Source of the DNA: Planctomycetota bacterium
GTDB taxonomy: Bacteria > Planctomycetota > MHYJ01 > WSZJ01 > JACPWG01
Assembly: GCA_016197205.1 (NCBI GenBank)
Contig: JACPWG010000081.1
Span: forward strand, 124,001 to 188,000
Length of the DNA: 64,000 nucleotides
Direction of reading: 5' to 3'
Numbering within the stretch: position 1 is the stretch's first letter; every line of letters starts with the position of its first letter. Below are positions 1-8,521 of this stretch, piece after piece. A model generated the notes under the pieces. The model searched no databases and was not told where the DNA came from. It saw only the letters and a list, made by a program, of their open reading frames with translations. Made by a program: the position numbers and the translations under genes.

Positions 1-111
1 GAGCTGCTCGACCTCGGGAGCGAGCCGGGGATGCAATGCGAGATTCCAGCTCGCTCGATCACCGCGGCGAAGTGGGCCATCATGCGGGCAGCTTTGGATC
101 TGGGGCGATAG
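1..111 (+). CDS. 3' end of an unidentified gene cut by the window edge
   Basis: The first reading frame is open from base 1 to a TAG at 109-111. It encodes about 36 residues ending in ITAAKWAIMRAALDLGR, with codon use like the neighbouring genes. The piece is too short to assign a family. It could also be a chance open frame, since only 36 codons are visible. Confidence 0.35.
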   Translation, partial: ELLDLGSEPGMQCEIPARSITAAKWAIMRAALDLGR

Positions 112-114
112 AGG

Positions 115-185
115 CCAGGGTGCCGTTCCCGTGCCCGTGTCCGACTTTGGTGGCGGCTACCCGCGTTAGGGAGCCGCGCCGGTCG
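115..185. repeat. Family E intergenic repeat (unoccupied copy)
   Basis: The stretch around 136-180 resembles the segments flanking the element at 63654-63776 (about 63629-63653 and 63777-63800): both read CCCGTGTCCG, then a GCGG-(T/C)TA-CCCGCGT core, then AGGGAGCCG or a close variant. A related copy lies on the other strand near 55826-55900. The copy here has no element inserted at the core, so it serves as an empty site for comparison with 63.6 kb. Confidence 0.6.
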
Positions 186-816
186 ATCGATTCCCCTCCG
201 GCGGCGACTTCGCTTTCGCATGCAACCACGCGAAGTGTCCCACAACCGACAGAACCAGGCACGCGCTCGCACCCCAAAAGGCCGGCCGGGGATCCTCGCC
301 CGGCCACGCCAGTAGACTCACCGCCCCCACGCACGCGCCGAGCAGACTGCTGTTCATGACCGCGGCGATGTACACCAGGCCGCCGGACGTCCAGGTTCTC
401 CCTGTACCGACCAGCGCTCTCTTTTCGCCAAAGGGGGCGTAACCGCCCGTCCACCCGCAGCCCCCCAAGATCCGCTCCCGCACGTCGTCCAACGCCAGCT
501 TGCACTGGTCGGTGTTCCGATTCCTCTTCAGAAGACGAAGCAGAACCACCTCCCCCAGGATAACCAGCGTCAGCAGGGCGTATGCAGCCAAGGCGACTTT
601 GGCTGCTGACAGCTCCCCCTGCGTCAGCCAGGTGGCCAAGCCTCCGCCGACGACCGTCGCCAGCGCGACGAAGAAGTCCACCCGCTTTTCGCCGGTCTCC
701 TCGCACTTGGCCATCTGCTCGGAGAGCTGTTTGTGATCGGCGAAAAACAGGCTCATCGCCTCCCCCGGGAGGCGCGTCTTGCCAGTCTCCGATGGCGCTG
801 GGGTCGCGTCTGCCAC
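166..816 (-). CDS. Small multi-pass membrane protein, SLATT/RipA-like layout
   Basis: 216 residues starting at a GTG (814-816) that has a strong GGAGGT ribosome binding site five bases upstream. A soluble N-terminal helix (about residues 20-45) leads into two hydrophobic segments (about 48-66 and 73-92), a charged middle part, then two more hydrophobic segments (about 147-170 and 177-195). That helix-then-paired-TM layout resembles SLATT or Pycsar-type effector membrane proteins, but I see no diagnostic motif, so the family is a guess. It is the last gene of a three-gene operon, 19 bp after the metallo-beta-lactamase-fold gene. Its role is unknown. Confidence 0.7.
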   Translation of the reverse strand: MADATPAPSETGKTRLPGEAMSLFFADHKQLSEQMAKCEETGEKRVDFFVALATVVGGGLATWLTQGELSAAKVALAAYALLTLVILGEVVLLRLLKRNRNTDQCKLALDDVRERILGGCGWTGGYAPFGEKRALVGTGRTWTSGGLVYIAAVMNSSLLGACVGAVSLLAWPGEDPRPAFWGASACLVLSVVGHFAWLHAKAKSPPEGNRSTGAAP

Positions 817-835
817 AGGTCACCTCCCGTGCCGC

Positions 836-2176
836 TCAGAGCTTGAGCTCAATCCGGTGGCACAGCTCATTCGCGCCTTTGAGGTCCTCCGTCGACCAGA
901 GGTTGCTCTTGGCCTCGAGTGCACTCACGAGCGGCCGGCGGGGCACCTCGGTCCCGTTCTCCACCTTGCCGTGTTTCCCCTTCCGCGTGGACAGGAGCGT
1001 CTGCAACGGCTCGCCGCCCGCGGCACGTCCGGCGCCGGTCATCAGGCCCCAGAGGGTCTTCGGCGTCCCGTTCAGGCTCCCGTGATGGCCGACCTTGTAG
1101 ATCGTCACTCCACGCAGCAGCTCCCGGAGCTCGTTCCGGTCCGGGGCCTGGAACAGCGCATGGGACCAGTTCTCGAGCTGGGCGTCGCCCGGGAAGAGCA
1201 GCCGGTGCTTTCCCACCTCGAGCAGCAGAATGACGCTCGTGTTGTTCAACACCTCGTCGAGAAGCCGCACGAGTTGCAGCAGCTCTCTCCGCCGGACCGA
1301 CTCGAGTCGTCGCAGGAACCAGCGCGTGTGCGGCGGGGAGTCGCGATAGGTGGCGAAGCGCGCGAACGGTGCCGGCGCGCTGCCCAACTCGAACCGCATC
1401 GCCCCGACCTGCAGATGCCAATACTCGTTGGGATCCTCGTCTCGCTCTTCGGAGACGCCGGGCGCCTGCGCGAGGGTCGGGGGTCCAAGGACCCAGGTCT
1501 TCACCCCTGGCAGCAGGGTCTGCAGGCCGGACGCGCTGCCGTACCGTACGTACCGGTTCTTGGCCATGCCCATCAGATTTCGGACGGCGCCGTCATTTTT
1601 GAGGTTCGTCTCGCCCAGAAAGCCGAGCTGGCCGGCGAAGCGCTCGCCGTACCGCAGCGGGTCGCGTCGGAGCTCCTCGCCGACGGTAGCCGCGAGGCTG
1701 TGGATGTCGCGGAGCACGCTCAAGTAGGTCCGCCTCCGCGCGACCAGACCCGGAGGGCCCTTCGAAGCGGTGGGCGCGGCCGGGTCCTCCGTCCACGGCT
1801 GGATCACGAGGCTCGGCTTGCACGAGGCGATGACGGCGCCCGTGCCCTTGCCCGAGTCGCCCGGATCGAAGCCGCTGACGTGGTCGGTGTGGCGGTGGCT
1901 CGCGACCACCGCCAGCAGCTTGCTTTTGGGTGTGCTGCCGGCGCTGCCCGGCTCCTCGCCCCGGTCCCCCTGCTCGCACACCGCACGGATGTCTGCCGCG
2001 ATCCGGGCCATCAGCCCCTTGTTTCCCGCGCCGCCGTTGAGCGGGAGCGCGCTCGTGCCGAAATCGATGAGGACGTGGCGCTGCTCCTTCGGGTAGACGA
2101 AGCTCAGGAGGATGCAGTCGCCGAAGCCGACCTTGTAGAGCCGAAGGACGAGGCGCGTGGGCTTGGAAGACGACAT
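836..2176 (-). CDS. ComEC/Rec2-type metallo-beta-lactamase-fold hydrolase
   Basis: 446 residues. The N-terminus (YKVGFGDCILLSF) is typical of stand-alone ComEC-like MBL proteins. The metal motif HRHTDH is at residues 94-99. A later GDAQ segment and a KVGHHGS segment supply the distal metal ligands of this family. There is no membrane segment, so this is a soluble enzyme and not the DNA-uptake channel itself. Such proteins are predicted hydrolases of phosphodiester or nucleotide substrates and recur in defence-related operons. The start is 3 bp downstream of the protease stop, so the two are almost certainly cotranscribed and translationally coupled. The substrate is unknown. Confidence 0.82.
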   Translation of the reverse strand: MSSSKPTRLVLRLYKVGFGDCILLSFVYPKEQRHVLIDFGTSALPLNGGAGNKGLMARIAADIRAVCEQGDRGEEPGSAGSTPKSKLLAVVASHRHTDHVSGFDPGDSGKGTGAVIASCKPSLVIQPWTEDPAAPTASKGPPGLVARRRTYLSVLRDIHSLAATVGEELRRDPLRYGERFAGQLGFLGETNLKNDGAVRNLMGMAKNRYVRYGSASGLQTLLPGVKTWVLGPPTLAQAPGVSEERDEDPNEYWHLQVGAMRFELGSAPAPFARFATYRDSPPHTRWFLRRLESVRRRELLQLVRLLDEVLNNTSVILLLEVGKHRLLFPGDAQLENWSHALFQAPDRNELRELLRGVTIYKVGHHGSLNGTPKTLWGLMTGAGRAAGGEPLQTLLSTRKGKHGKVENGTEVPRRPLVSALEAKSNLWSTEDLKGANELCHRIELKL

Positions 2177-2179
2177 GAC

Positions 2180-3910
2180 CTACCACTCCTCGCTCGTGAA
2201 ATTGCCCAGCGCGCCCGCGCGTCGGCGGTGCAGCCGCGAGAATCGGCGCGACGCAGTCGAGCCCTTGCGGAGCTCCCCGTGCTGTTCGAGGTACGCGAGG
2301 CGGGCCGATTGAGCCTCGAAGTCTTGGATCGGCTTTGCGACGTGGAATTTGAGCCGGCCGCGTTCGTCGAAGATCAGCGTCCCGCCGCCGTAGATCGTCA
2401 CCTGCTGCGACGCGTCCAGCTCCGGGGGCTTCCGGATGCCGTGCCGCTTCAACTCCTCCCCGCGGACCCCGAGGATTTGCACGTATTCCGACACGGTCTC
2501 CCGCAGCGGGAAGCCGTCGGGCGAGGTCCGGACGCAGGGGCGGACGGACAGGACGCGGCTGTAGGCGTTTTCGTAGAGGCCCAGCGCCTTGCGGTTCTCC
2601 CAGAGGAAGCGGAACACTTCGTCCGGGTCGCGCTGCATCGACTCGAAGTGAGTGCGGTCGTAGTCGAGGCGAGGCGGCGCCGGCGCCCACGTGCCCGTGC
2701 CTCCGCCCGAGGGGCGGCTGCTCGGGCAAATGCCGTAGGCGGCGAAGCCGGCAAGAAGCCGCTCGCGCAGGCCGTACCGCGAATCGTCGGGGCGCACTTC
2801 CTGGTCGCCGGTGAGGAGGGCGCTCAGGTAGTCGCTGAAGCACAGGTCGACGGGCGGAGCGTAGTCGAGGGCACGGATCGCAGAGGTGAGGAGGCTGTCG
2901 GCCACGGCGGCGCCCTCCTCGGCTGCGCGGCTCCGCTCGACGCAGCGGGGCGTGCCCTCTCCCTGCCCCTCCTTCAGCCGCTTCGCCCACACTTCGAGGA
3001 ACACGTTCATCATGGCGGCAACGAGGACTTCCCCGCGCCGATGGGGCTCCTCGAATTCTCTGCGCTCGAGGTAGCCCGCGTCGGGCTTCATGCGAGCGGA
3101 CTGCCGGAGAGCGCCACCGCGGGCCTGAAGCAGCTCCTGGCCCATCTGATCGGCCAGGCCGAAGAGAGCCGTCTCCCGGAGCCTCCTCGGGGTAAACTCC
3201 GCGAGGGGAATGGAGCCGCGCGGGATGCCGTCTCTCGTCGGCGCGGCGGGAAGCAGCGCCTCGACGACACCGGGCAGGGCGAAGACCGAGAGGAGGGCGA
3301 CGATGTCGGCGAAGCCTTCGTGGAATGCGGCCTGGTCGGGGGAGGAGGGGTCGCTGTATCGGCGACGGAGCCCGTCGACGAGCGCGTGCGTCGTTTCATG
3401 CGCGACGATGTCGTGCGAGAGGCAGGTGTAGACCAGCTTGCGGGAGCGGCCTCGGCCTTGGCTGTGGCCGGGAAAGTACCCGAAGAGCAGCGCTTGGTCC
3501 TGCCGCGAGTAGAAGGCGTTCGCGTCGGCGAAAGCGTGGGGGGCGACGACGAGCTGGTGGCCGCCGAAGCCCCAGCTTACGCGGCGGCCGAGCGCGAACT
3601 CGAACCGGGAGAGGGTGCGCATAACGACGGCGTAGGCGTTGAGAGCGTGGAGATGGGGATCGTCGAGCAGCCCGTTCCTGGCCGCGGCCTCGAAGCGCGC
3701 ACAATCGAGCTCAGGCGGGCCGGGCCTATAGTGCCGCCGCGTGGAGGCGTCATAGTCAATGACGTGGACCCGGTAGCCGCGCGGGCCTGGCGCGAGCACC
3801 TCTTCAGGAATGTCGACCTTGGCGAGCAGAACTCTTCCGTTACGCTTCACCGAGGGATCCTGCGCGACGATCATCGCGGATCGCGCGCGGAGCGCAGGCG
3901 CCGTGGGCAT
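2180..3910 (-). CDS. Gluzincin-like zinc metallopeptidase
   Basis: 576 residues with no signal peptide, so probably cytoplasmic. The zinc site reads HETTH at residues 171-175, with HEGFADI around 197-203 providing the third ligand (E198). This is the thermolysin-type HExxH...E arrangement. The N-terminal 150 residues and the long C-terminal part show no familiar domain. The ATG at 3908-3910 has GGGAGG at a normal distance. It heads the three-gene operon with the MBL protein and the small membrane protein. The pairing of an intracellular protease with an MBL hydrolase and a membrane protein is suggestive of a stress or defence function, but that is inference. Confidence 0.78.
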   Translation of the reverse strand: MPTAPALRARSAMIVAQDPSVKRNGRVLLAKVDIPEEVLAPGPRGYRVHVIDYDASTRRHYRPGPPELDCARFEAAARNGLLDDPHLHALNAYAVVMRTLSRFEFALGRRVSWGFGGHQLVVAPHAFADANAFYSRQDQALLFGYFPGHSQGRGRSRKLVYTCLSHDIVAHETTHALVDGLRRRYSDPSSPDQAAFHEGFADIVALLSVFALPGVVEALLPAAPTRDGIPRGSIPLAEFTPRRLRETALFGLADQMGQELLQARGGALRQSARMKPDAGYLERREFEEPHRRGEVLVAAMMNVFLEVWAKRLKEGQGEGTPRCVERSRAAEEGAAVADSLLTSAIRALDYAPPVDLCFSDYLSALLTGDQEVRPDDSRYGLRERLLAGFAAYGICPSSRPSGGGTGTWAPAPPRLDYDRTHFESMQRDPDEVFRFLWENRKALGLYENAYSRVLSVRPCVRTSPDGFPLRETVSEYVQILGVRGEELKRHGIRKPPELDASQQVTIYGGGTLIFDERGRLKFHVAKPIQDFEAQSARLAYLEQHGELRKGSTASRRFSRLHRRRAGALGNFTSEEW

Positions 3911-4293
3911 GTGCGGAACCCTCCCCCGTTGACAAGGCCGGTCACAGCCTTCCAGGTGCTCGCCTGCAGCTTAGGCTGTACGGTACGCGGAGTCAAGTCG
4001 ATTCGTCCCGCCCCCCCGTCGAAGCCGACAAGCCGTGCTCTGGGTTGCGACCGCGCAGAAGCTTGCCTTGTCAACAACATGCTCTCCCCTGCGGGCAATC
4101 GGTTCCGAGACCAAACCCGAGGGAACCAAGGGAGGAGCTGAGACCGCTCCCTCACGGTCGCGGTTCTGAGCGGCTGCGCCAGTCGCTGCGAAAGCGCTTC
4201 GTCGTTCGGTGTGTGCGGCGTTTTCGGTGACCTGTCCTTTGGGGTGCGGCCAGGGGCTGCCCTGGTTCTGTCGCGTGTCTGCCGCCCTCCCCC
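3911..4293. other. Intergenic region with a hairpin repeat
   Basis: This 383-bp gap lies downstream of the bzd operon and upstream of the protease operon. Near 4141-4170 it has a GAGACCGCTCCC...GGTCGCGGTTC inverted repeat that recurs near 18166-18192. I see no gene in it. The promoter of the protease operon should be here, but I cannot pick a convincing -35/-10 pair. Confidence 0.5.
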
Positions 4294-5121
4294 TCACGCC
4301 TGCCCCTCCCTCACGTACAGGTGCGTCCCCTCCGCCCCCAGCTTCCGCATCCGCTCCAGCGCCAGCACCGCCGCGCCCAGCGCGCCCGCGAGCGGCGCGT
4401 CCGACGAGACGTTCACCTGCCGCTCCAGCCGCGCCTCCAGCAGCCGCACGATCCCGATGTTCCGCGCCACGCCCCCCGTCAGCGTGACCTCCGACTCCAG
4501 CCCGACCTGGCGCAAGAGCGCCGCGAGGCGGTCCACGATCGAGCGATGCACGCCGTTCAGGATGTCCTCCGTCTTCCGCTCCTGGCTGACGTGGTTGATG
4601 ACCTCGCTCTCGGCCAGCACGGCGCACACGCTCGAGATCGGCTGCGGCTCCTTCGAACGGAGCGACAGCTCGCCGAGCTGTTCGAGGTCCACCTCCAGCG
4701 CCTTCGCGACGCGTTCCAGAAACCGACCCGCGCCCGCGGCGCACTTGTCGTTGCTCCGGAATTTCCGCACGCGCCCGTGGAAGTCGACGTTGATCGCGCG
4801 CGTGCACTGGGCGCCGACGTCCAGGACGCAGCGCGTGCCGGGAAACAGGTAGTGCGCGCCGCGGGCGTGACAGGTGATCTCGGTGATCTGCACGTCGCGG
4901 AAGCCCACCTGATACCGGCCGTAGCCGGTCGCGGCCACGTAGGCGATGCGGGCGTGGTCCACCCGCGCGACGCGACAGGCCTTCTCGAGGCCCTCCACGG
5001 CCGCGGCCTCCAGATCGGCGCCGCTCCGCAACTCGGATACGCCGAGCACCCGCCGCCCTTCGCCCATGATGACGACCTTCGTCGTCCCCGACCCGACGTC
5101 CACGCCGGCCACATGGTACAT
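4294..5121 (-). CDS. bzdQ: BzdQ/BcrD-type ATPase subunit of benzoyl-CoA reductase
   Basis: 275 residues of the BadF/BadG/BcrA/BcrD ASKHA ATPase family. The phosphate-binding loop GVDVGSGTTK is at the N-terminus. SNDKCAAGAGRF (about 150-161) and the cysteine in SVCAVLAESEV fit the ligands of the [4Fe-4S] cluster held between two ATPase subunits. The second ATPase motif reads DVGAQCTRA rather than GGQDTK, as in BcrD/BzdQ-like subunits. These proteins couple ATP hydrolysis to low-potential electron transfer into the BzdNO core. It is the last gene of the operon, 3 bp after bzdP. Having two different short ATPases favours benzoyl-CoA reductase over a 2-hydroxyacyl-CoA dehydratase, which uses one activator. 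The P versus Q assignment rests on gene order. Confidence 0.8.
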   Translation of the reverse strand: MYHVAGVDVGSGTTKVVIMGEGRRVLGVSELRSGADLEAAAVEGLEKACRVARVDHARIAYVAATGYGRYQVGFRDVQITEITCHARGAHYLFPGTRCVLDVGAQCTRAINVDFHGRVRKFRSNDKCAAGAGRFLERVAKALEVDLEQLGELSLRSKEPQPISSVCAVLAESEVINHVSQERKTEDILNGVHRSIVDRLAALLRQVGLESEVTLTGGVARNIGIVRLLEARLERQVNVSSDAPLAGALGAAVLALERMRKLGAEGTHLYVREGQA

Positions 5122-5124
5122 GGT

Positions 5125-5925
5125 CTACGCCTTTCCCGGAGCGGCGGCGTGCTCCGCCCGCTCGCGCGCGTAAAGTGCCGCGCCGATCGCGCCCATGAAC
5201 GGAGAGTCCTCGCTCGCGTGCACCGGAGACCCCAAGCGCTCCTCGAGCGCGCGCACCATGCCGCGGTTCCGCGACACGCCGCCCGTGAACGCCAGCCCGG
5301 GCTCGTACCCCACGCGTCGCAGGAGCGCCAGGCTCCGCGCCGCGATCGCGTTGTGCACGCCGCGCAGGATGTCCTCCACTTTGCGGCCTTTCGCCAGGTG
5401 CGAGACGATCTCGCTTTCGACGAAGACCGTGCACACGTTGGTGACTCGCAGCGGGTCGCGCGACCGTAGCGAGACGTCGCCGATCTCCGCGAGGTCGAGG
5501 CCGAGCACGCCGGCCGCCGCCTCCAGAAACCGCCCGGTCCCCGCCGCGCACTTGTCGTTCATGCAAAAATCCAGGACCTCCCCCGCCTCGCCCACCTTGA
5601 TGGCCTTCGTGTCTTGGCCGCCGATGTCCAGGACCGTCCGCGTACCCGGCATCAGGAACTGCGCGCCCTTCGCGTGGCAGGAAATCTCGGTGATTTGCGC
5701 GTGGCCGAATTGCACCTTGTACCGGCCGTAGCCCGTCCCCACGATGAAGCAGACCTCCCAATCCTCGATCCCGGCCGTGCGCAGGGCTTCCTGGAACGCC
5801 CGCTCCGCGGCGCGGACGACGTTCGCCCCGGTCGGCACGAGGGCGCGACCCAGGATGCGCCCATCCGCGTGTAGGAGCACGCCCTTGGTGGCCGTCGAGC
5901 CCACGTCAATGCCCGCGACGATCAT
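5125..5925 (-). CDS. bzdP: BzdP/BcrA-type ATPase subunit of benzoyl-CoA reductase
   Basis: 266 residues of the same ASKHA family as its downstream neighbour. It starts GIDVGSTATKG, has the canonical DIGGQDTKAI motif, and has MNDKCAAGTGRF and NVCTVFVESE for the interface iron-sulfur cluster. Its short length matches the Bzd type of Azoarcus rather than the longer BcrA of Thauera. The ATG at 5923-5925 overlaps the TGA of the upstream dehydratase-like subunit, which indicates translational coupling. With bzdQ it would form the electron-activating module that drives benzoyl-CoA to a cyclic diene at the cost of ATP. Confidence 0.82.
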   Translation of the reverse strand: MIVAGIDVGSTATKGVLLHADGRILGRALVPTGANVVRAAERAFQEALRTAGIEDWEVCFIVGTGYGRYKVQFGHAQITEISCHAKGAQFLMPGTRTVLDIGGQDTKAIKVGEAGEVLDFCMNDKCAAGTGRFLEAAAGVLGLDLAEIGDVSLRSRDPLRVTNVCTVFVESEIVSHLAKGRKVEDILRGVHNAIAARSLALLRRVGYEPGLAFTGGVSRNRGMVRALEERLGSPVHASEDSPFMGAIGAALYARERAEHAAAPGKA

Positions 5926-7163
5926 ACGCGTGCGCTCCGCCTGTGTTCCAACGCCTCGAAAAACGCGTCCACGCGCGTCCGGAGCTGCGCCTCGGAGAAG
6001 TACCTCGGGTCGGCCAGGTCGCTCTCGATGAAGAGCGCCGGCAGCCGGTCCTCTCGCAAAAAAAGTTCCCGCGTGTCCGCCATCCCCATGGAGAAGGCGC
6101 GGCAGCTCTTCACGGAGTGGAGCACCAGCGCGTCCGCGTGGTACTCGGCGACGAAGCGGCGCATCATCGCCTGCCGCCGGGCCAGGTTCCAGTTCGTGTA
6201 CCCGTTCATGGCGTGCGTCGCGATCGACTCCCACGGCCGCTCCGGGTCGTGCCGCATCCCCCAGTCCCAGATGCCGCCGACCCTCGGGTACGTGGACGCG
6301 ACACACGTCACGCCCCAGCGCTTGAAGAGGTCCCAGAAGGCCCGGAAGTGCGGCCACGGAGGGGGCCCTTCGAGCACCACCCGGAATTTCTCCTCGGGAA
6401 TGGGGCCGATGCCGAGCGAGACCCGTTCCTCCATTTCCCGGAGAACGCCCTCATAGTACGCGACGCACTCCGGCGTGCCCCGCAGCACGTTGATCGGGGC
6501 CATGAAGAAGACCGCCTCGAAGAAGCCGTCGAGCGGCGACGGCCGCCGCTTCGCCATCTCGAGCACGCGTACCCAGAGGTCCTCCGCCTCCGCCGACAGG
6601 CGCACGAGCTCCCGCAGGCGCTCCTCGGAGAGCGTCCGCCCGGTCACCGCCTGGCAAAGCACGGACAGCTCGCGGAGCTGGGTGACGACGTACGCGATGT
6701 CCGCCGCCGGGACGTCCTCGTCGCGCACGAAGGGCACGTCGAGGACGAAAAGCGGGCATTCAAAGTGTTGCGCGAGCGCCTCGAACCACTTCATGTAGGT
6801 CGTGCAGCCCGCGTACGTGCAGACGAGGAGGTCCGGCTTCGGGAGGTTGCCAAGCGGCCACTTGCCGCCGGCGAGAGCGATGCCCACGTCGTTCTTCACG
6901 TAGCCGCAGACGTCCGACGAGTACCCCGCCTCCTCGGCCTTCTGGATGAAGCCGCCGGCGGCCTTCTTGATCCCGCACTGGAGCGCGTTGATCTCCGGGT
7001 AGACCAGGTGGAACCCGTAGGCCTGGAGCAGCTCCTCCACGTTGCCGGAGACGAAGAGGTAGGCGACGGGCTCCTTCCGCTCGTTCGCGAGCGCGAGGTC
7101 GCCGTACCATTTCGCGAGCAGGTCCTTCTGCAGGTTGCGTCCGAGGTCCTGGTAGAGCGCCAT
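5922..7163 (-). CDS. bzdO: BzdO/BcrB-type catalytic subunit of benzoyl-CoA reductase
   Basis: 413 residues of the 2-hydroxyglutaryl-CoA dehydratase D-component family. Conserved cysteines lie in contexts such as LQCGIKKAAGG, DVCGYVKND and VCTYAGCTTYMKW, which are typical of the BcrB/BzdO subunit that helps hold the active-site iron-sulfur cluster. The ATG at 7161-7163 follows a GGAG box. The stop overlaps the bzdP start. It lies about 200 bp downstream of bzdN, and that gap holds an intergenic repeat (GAGCCACCGAAG type). No ferredoxin (bzdM) or downstream ring-cleavage genes are adjacent, so the rest of the pathway must lie elsewhere. Confidence 0.82.
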   Translation of the reverse strand: MALYQDLGRNLQKDLLAKWYGDLALANERKEPVAYLFVSGNVEELLQAYGFHLVYPEINALQCGIKKAAGGFIQKAEEAGYSSDVCGYVKNDVGIALAGGKWPLGNLPKPDLLVCTYAGCTTYMKWFEALAQHFECPLFVLDVPFVRDEDVPAADIAYVVTQLRELSVLCQAVTGRTLSEERLRELVRLSAEAEDLWVRVLEMAKRRPSPLDGFFEAVFFMAPINVLRGTPECVAYYEGVLREMEERVSLGIGPIPEEKFRVVLEGPPPWPHFRAFWDLFKRWGVTCVASTYPRVGGIWDWGMRHDPERPWESIATHAMNGYTNWNLARRQAMMRRFVAEYHADALVLHSVKSCRAFSMGMADTRELFLREDRLPALFIESDLADPRYFSEAQLRTRVDAFFEALEHRRSARV

Positions 7164-7195
7164 CGTCGGTCTCCGGGGGAGATTGGTTGAGTGTC

Positions 7196-7330
7196 AGACC
7201 CGTGGGGAGGAGCCACCGAAGCCACCGAAGGAACAGGGCACCCGATGGTGTTGAAATTCGCCGCAGTATCCGAAAGACGAGAACGAGCCACCGAAGACGC
7301 CGAAGACACCGAACGGCTGGACGCAAGCTT
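7196..7330. repeat. GAGCCACCGAAG-type intergenic repeat inside the bzd operon
   Basis: The motif GAGCCACCGAAGACGCCGAA and variants occur here twice and recur at about 17944-17980. The repeat splits bzdN from bzdO by about 200 bp in an otherwise tight operon, so it is probably a later insertion. Confidence 0.5.
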
Positions 7331-7366
7331 CGGCGTTTTCAGTCGCCGCGCCGGCCGTTCCCCGCG

Positions 7367-8521
7367 CTAGGCGAAGAGAATCGACTCGACAAAGGTTTCC
7401 ACCTGCGTGCGCGGCGTTTCGAACACGCCCATTTTTTCCTCGAACTCGAGCGCCAGGTGCGGGATGCCCGCCTGCTCCAGCGCGTTGCGGAGAAGGACCT
7501 GGTCGAAGAGGGCGGGCTCGCAGAATTTGGCGGAGCACAGGAGCACGCCGTCTACGCGGGCTTCACGCGCCCGCTCGACGAGGCTGTCCGCGCGCCGGCG
7601 CGGGCGCTCGTGACGCACCGAGGAAACGGTATCCTGCCGGACGTAGCTCTCCGCAAGCGCCCGGAGCGGGTCGCCGTTCAGCGTGACGTCGGTGGCGAGC
7701 CAGCGGCGCCCGAGCAGGAGATCGTCCTCCACGATCCAGCAGCCGGCCTCCTCGATCGCTTTCATGAGCTCGAGCGGCGGCTGCTCACAGAACGCGCCCT
7801 CGAGAAGGACCCGGATCCGGTCCTTCGGTTTCCCTTTCCGCATCGAAAGAAGGTTCAGGGTCTCCTGGAGAAGATTCGTATGCTCCGCCACGTCGAGCAC
7901 CGACCCCGCGTTCGTGAGAAGGTGCAGTTCCTCCGTCGACAGGAGCCAGGGAAAGCTCCGCCGGAAGGCGTGGAGATCCCGCAGCACCGCACGCTGCTGG
8001 TTGAAGGCCTGGATGCTCGCGGCGAGGGCGTCGAAGGTCGTCGTACGGCCCGCGAGGACGTCGAGGCCGACCTGCACGCGCGCAAGCTCGCTGCGGTAGT
8101 AGTCCACGACCCCCGCGGAGGCACGGTTCTGGGGCAAATGGATGTAGTCCACCCACAGGGCGGGAAAATTCCGGCTGCACATGCCGGATAGATTGCGCGC
8201 GACGTCGCAGATCGACGGAAAGAGGAGTCCGTCGAGATTGCGAAAACGACCGGTCATGCCGAGTTCGAGGGTGCTGCGCGAGATGGAGCACACGAAGGAC
8301 TGGACGAGCGAGTCGGCATGGTCCATCTCGATGTGGCCGCCGCCCCCGACCAGACCGACGGGGAGCATGCCGGCCGCGTGCACCAACTCCGTGGGCACGT
8401 ATACGGGGAAGCAGCCGATCGCTTTCGCGCCCGGGTGGGCCGCCTTCCATGCCGCGACGGTGGACAGGTCCGTGTCGTCCACCAGGGCGCGGCAGCGATC
8501 AAAGATCTCGGCGATGAGCAT
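7367..8521 (-). CDS. bzdN: BzdN/BcrC-type catalytic subunit of benzoyl-CoA reductase
   Basis: 384 residues of the 2-hydroxyglutaryl-CoA dehydratase D-component family. The early segment FPVYVPTELVHAAGMLPVG and the cysteines in SFVCSISRSTLELG, FPSICDVARNLS, GAFCEQPP and SAKFCEP match the BcrC/BzdN subunit, which binds the substrate and a [4Fe-4S] cluster. The start chosen is the ATG at 8519-8521; this leaves a 23-bp overlap with the upstream DUF1858 gene. Gene order from here on is N-O-P-Q, as in the Azoarcus bzd operon. The reaction is ATP-dependent dearomatisation of benzoyl-CoA under anoxic conditions. Confidence 0.82.
   Translation of the reverse strand: MLIAEIFDRCRALVDDTDLSTVAAWKAAHPGAKAIGCFPVYVPTELVHAAGMLPVGLVGGGGHIEMDHADSLVQSFVCSISRSTLELGMTGRFRNLDGLLFPSICDVARNLSGMCSRNFPALWVDYIHLPQNRASAGVVDYYRSELARVQVGLDVLAGRTTTFDALAASIQAFNQQRAVLRDLHAFRRSFPWLLSTEELHLLTNAGSVLDVAEHTNLLQETLNLLSMRKGKPKDRIRVLLEGAFCEQPPLELMKAIEEAGCWIVEDDLLLGRRWLATDVTLNGDPLRALAESYVRQDTVSSVRHERPRRRADSLVERAREARVDGVLLCSAKFCEPALFDQVLLRNALEQAGIPHLALEFEEKMGVFETPRTQVETFVESILFA

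Noticed and set aside
779..4141. An 1120-codon open frame on the plus strand
   Set aside because: It lies antisense to three genes with clear domain motifs, encodes no recognisable domain, and is what very high GC content produces by chance.
4294..8521. The operon as a 2-hydroxyacyl-CoA dehydratase with its activator
   Set aside because: Two different ATPase subunits are present and the order matches bzdNOPQ; dehydratases use one homodimeric activator. The alternative is still listed as a refutation test.
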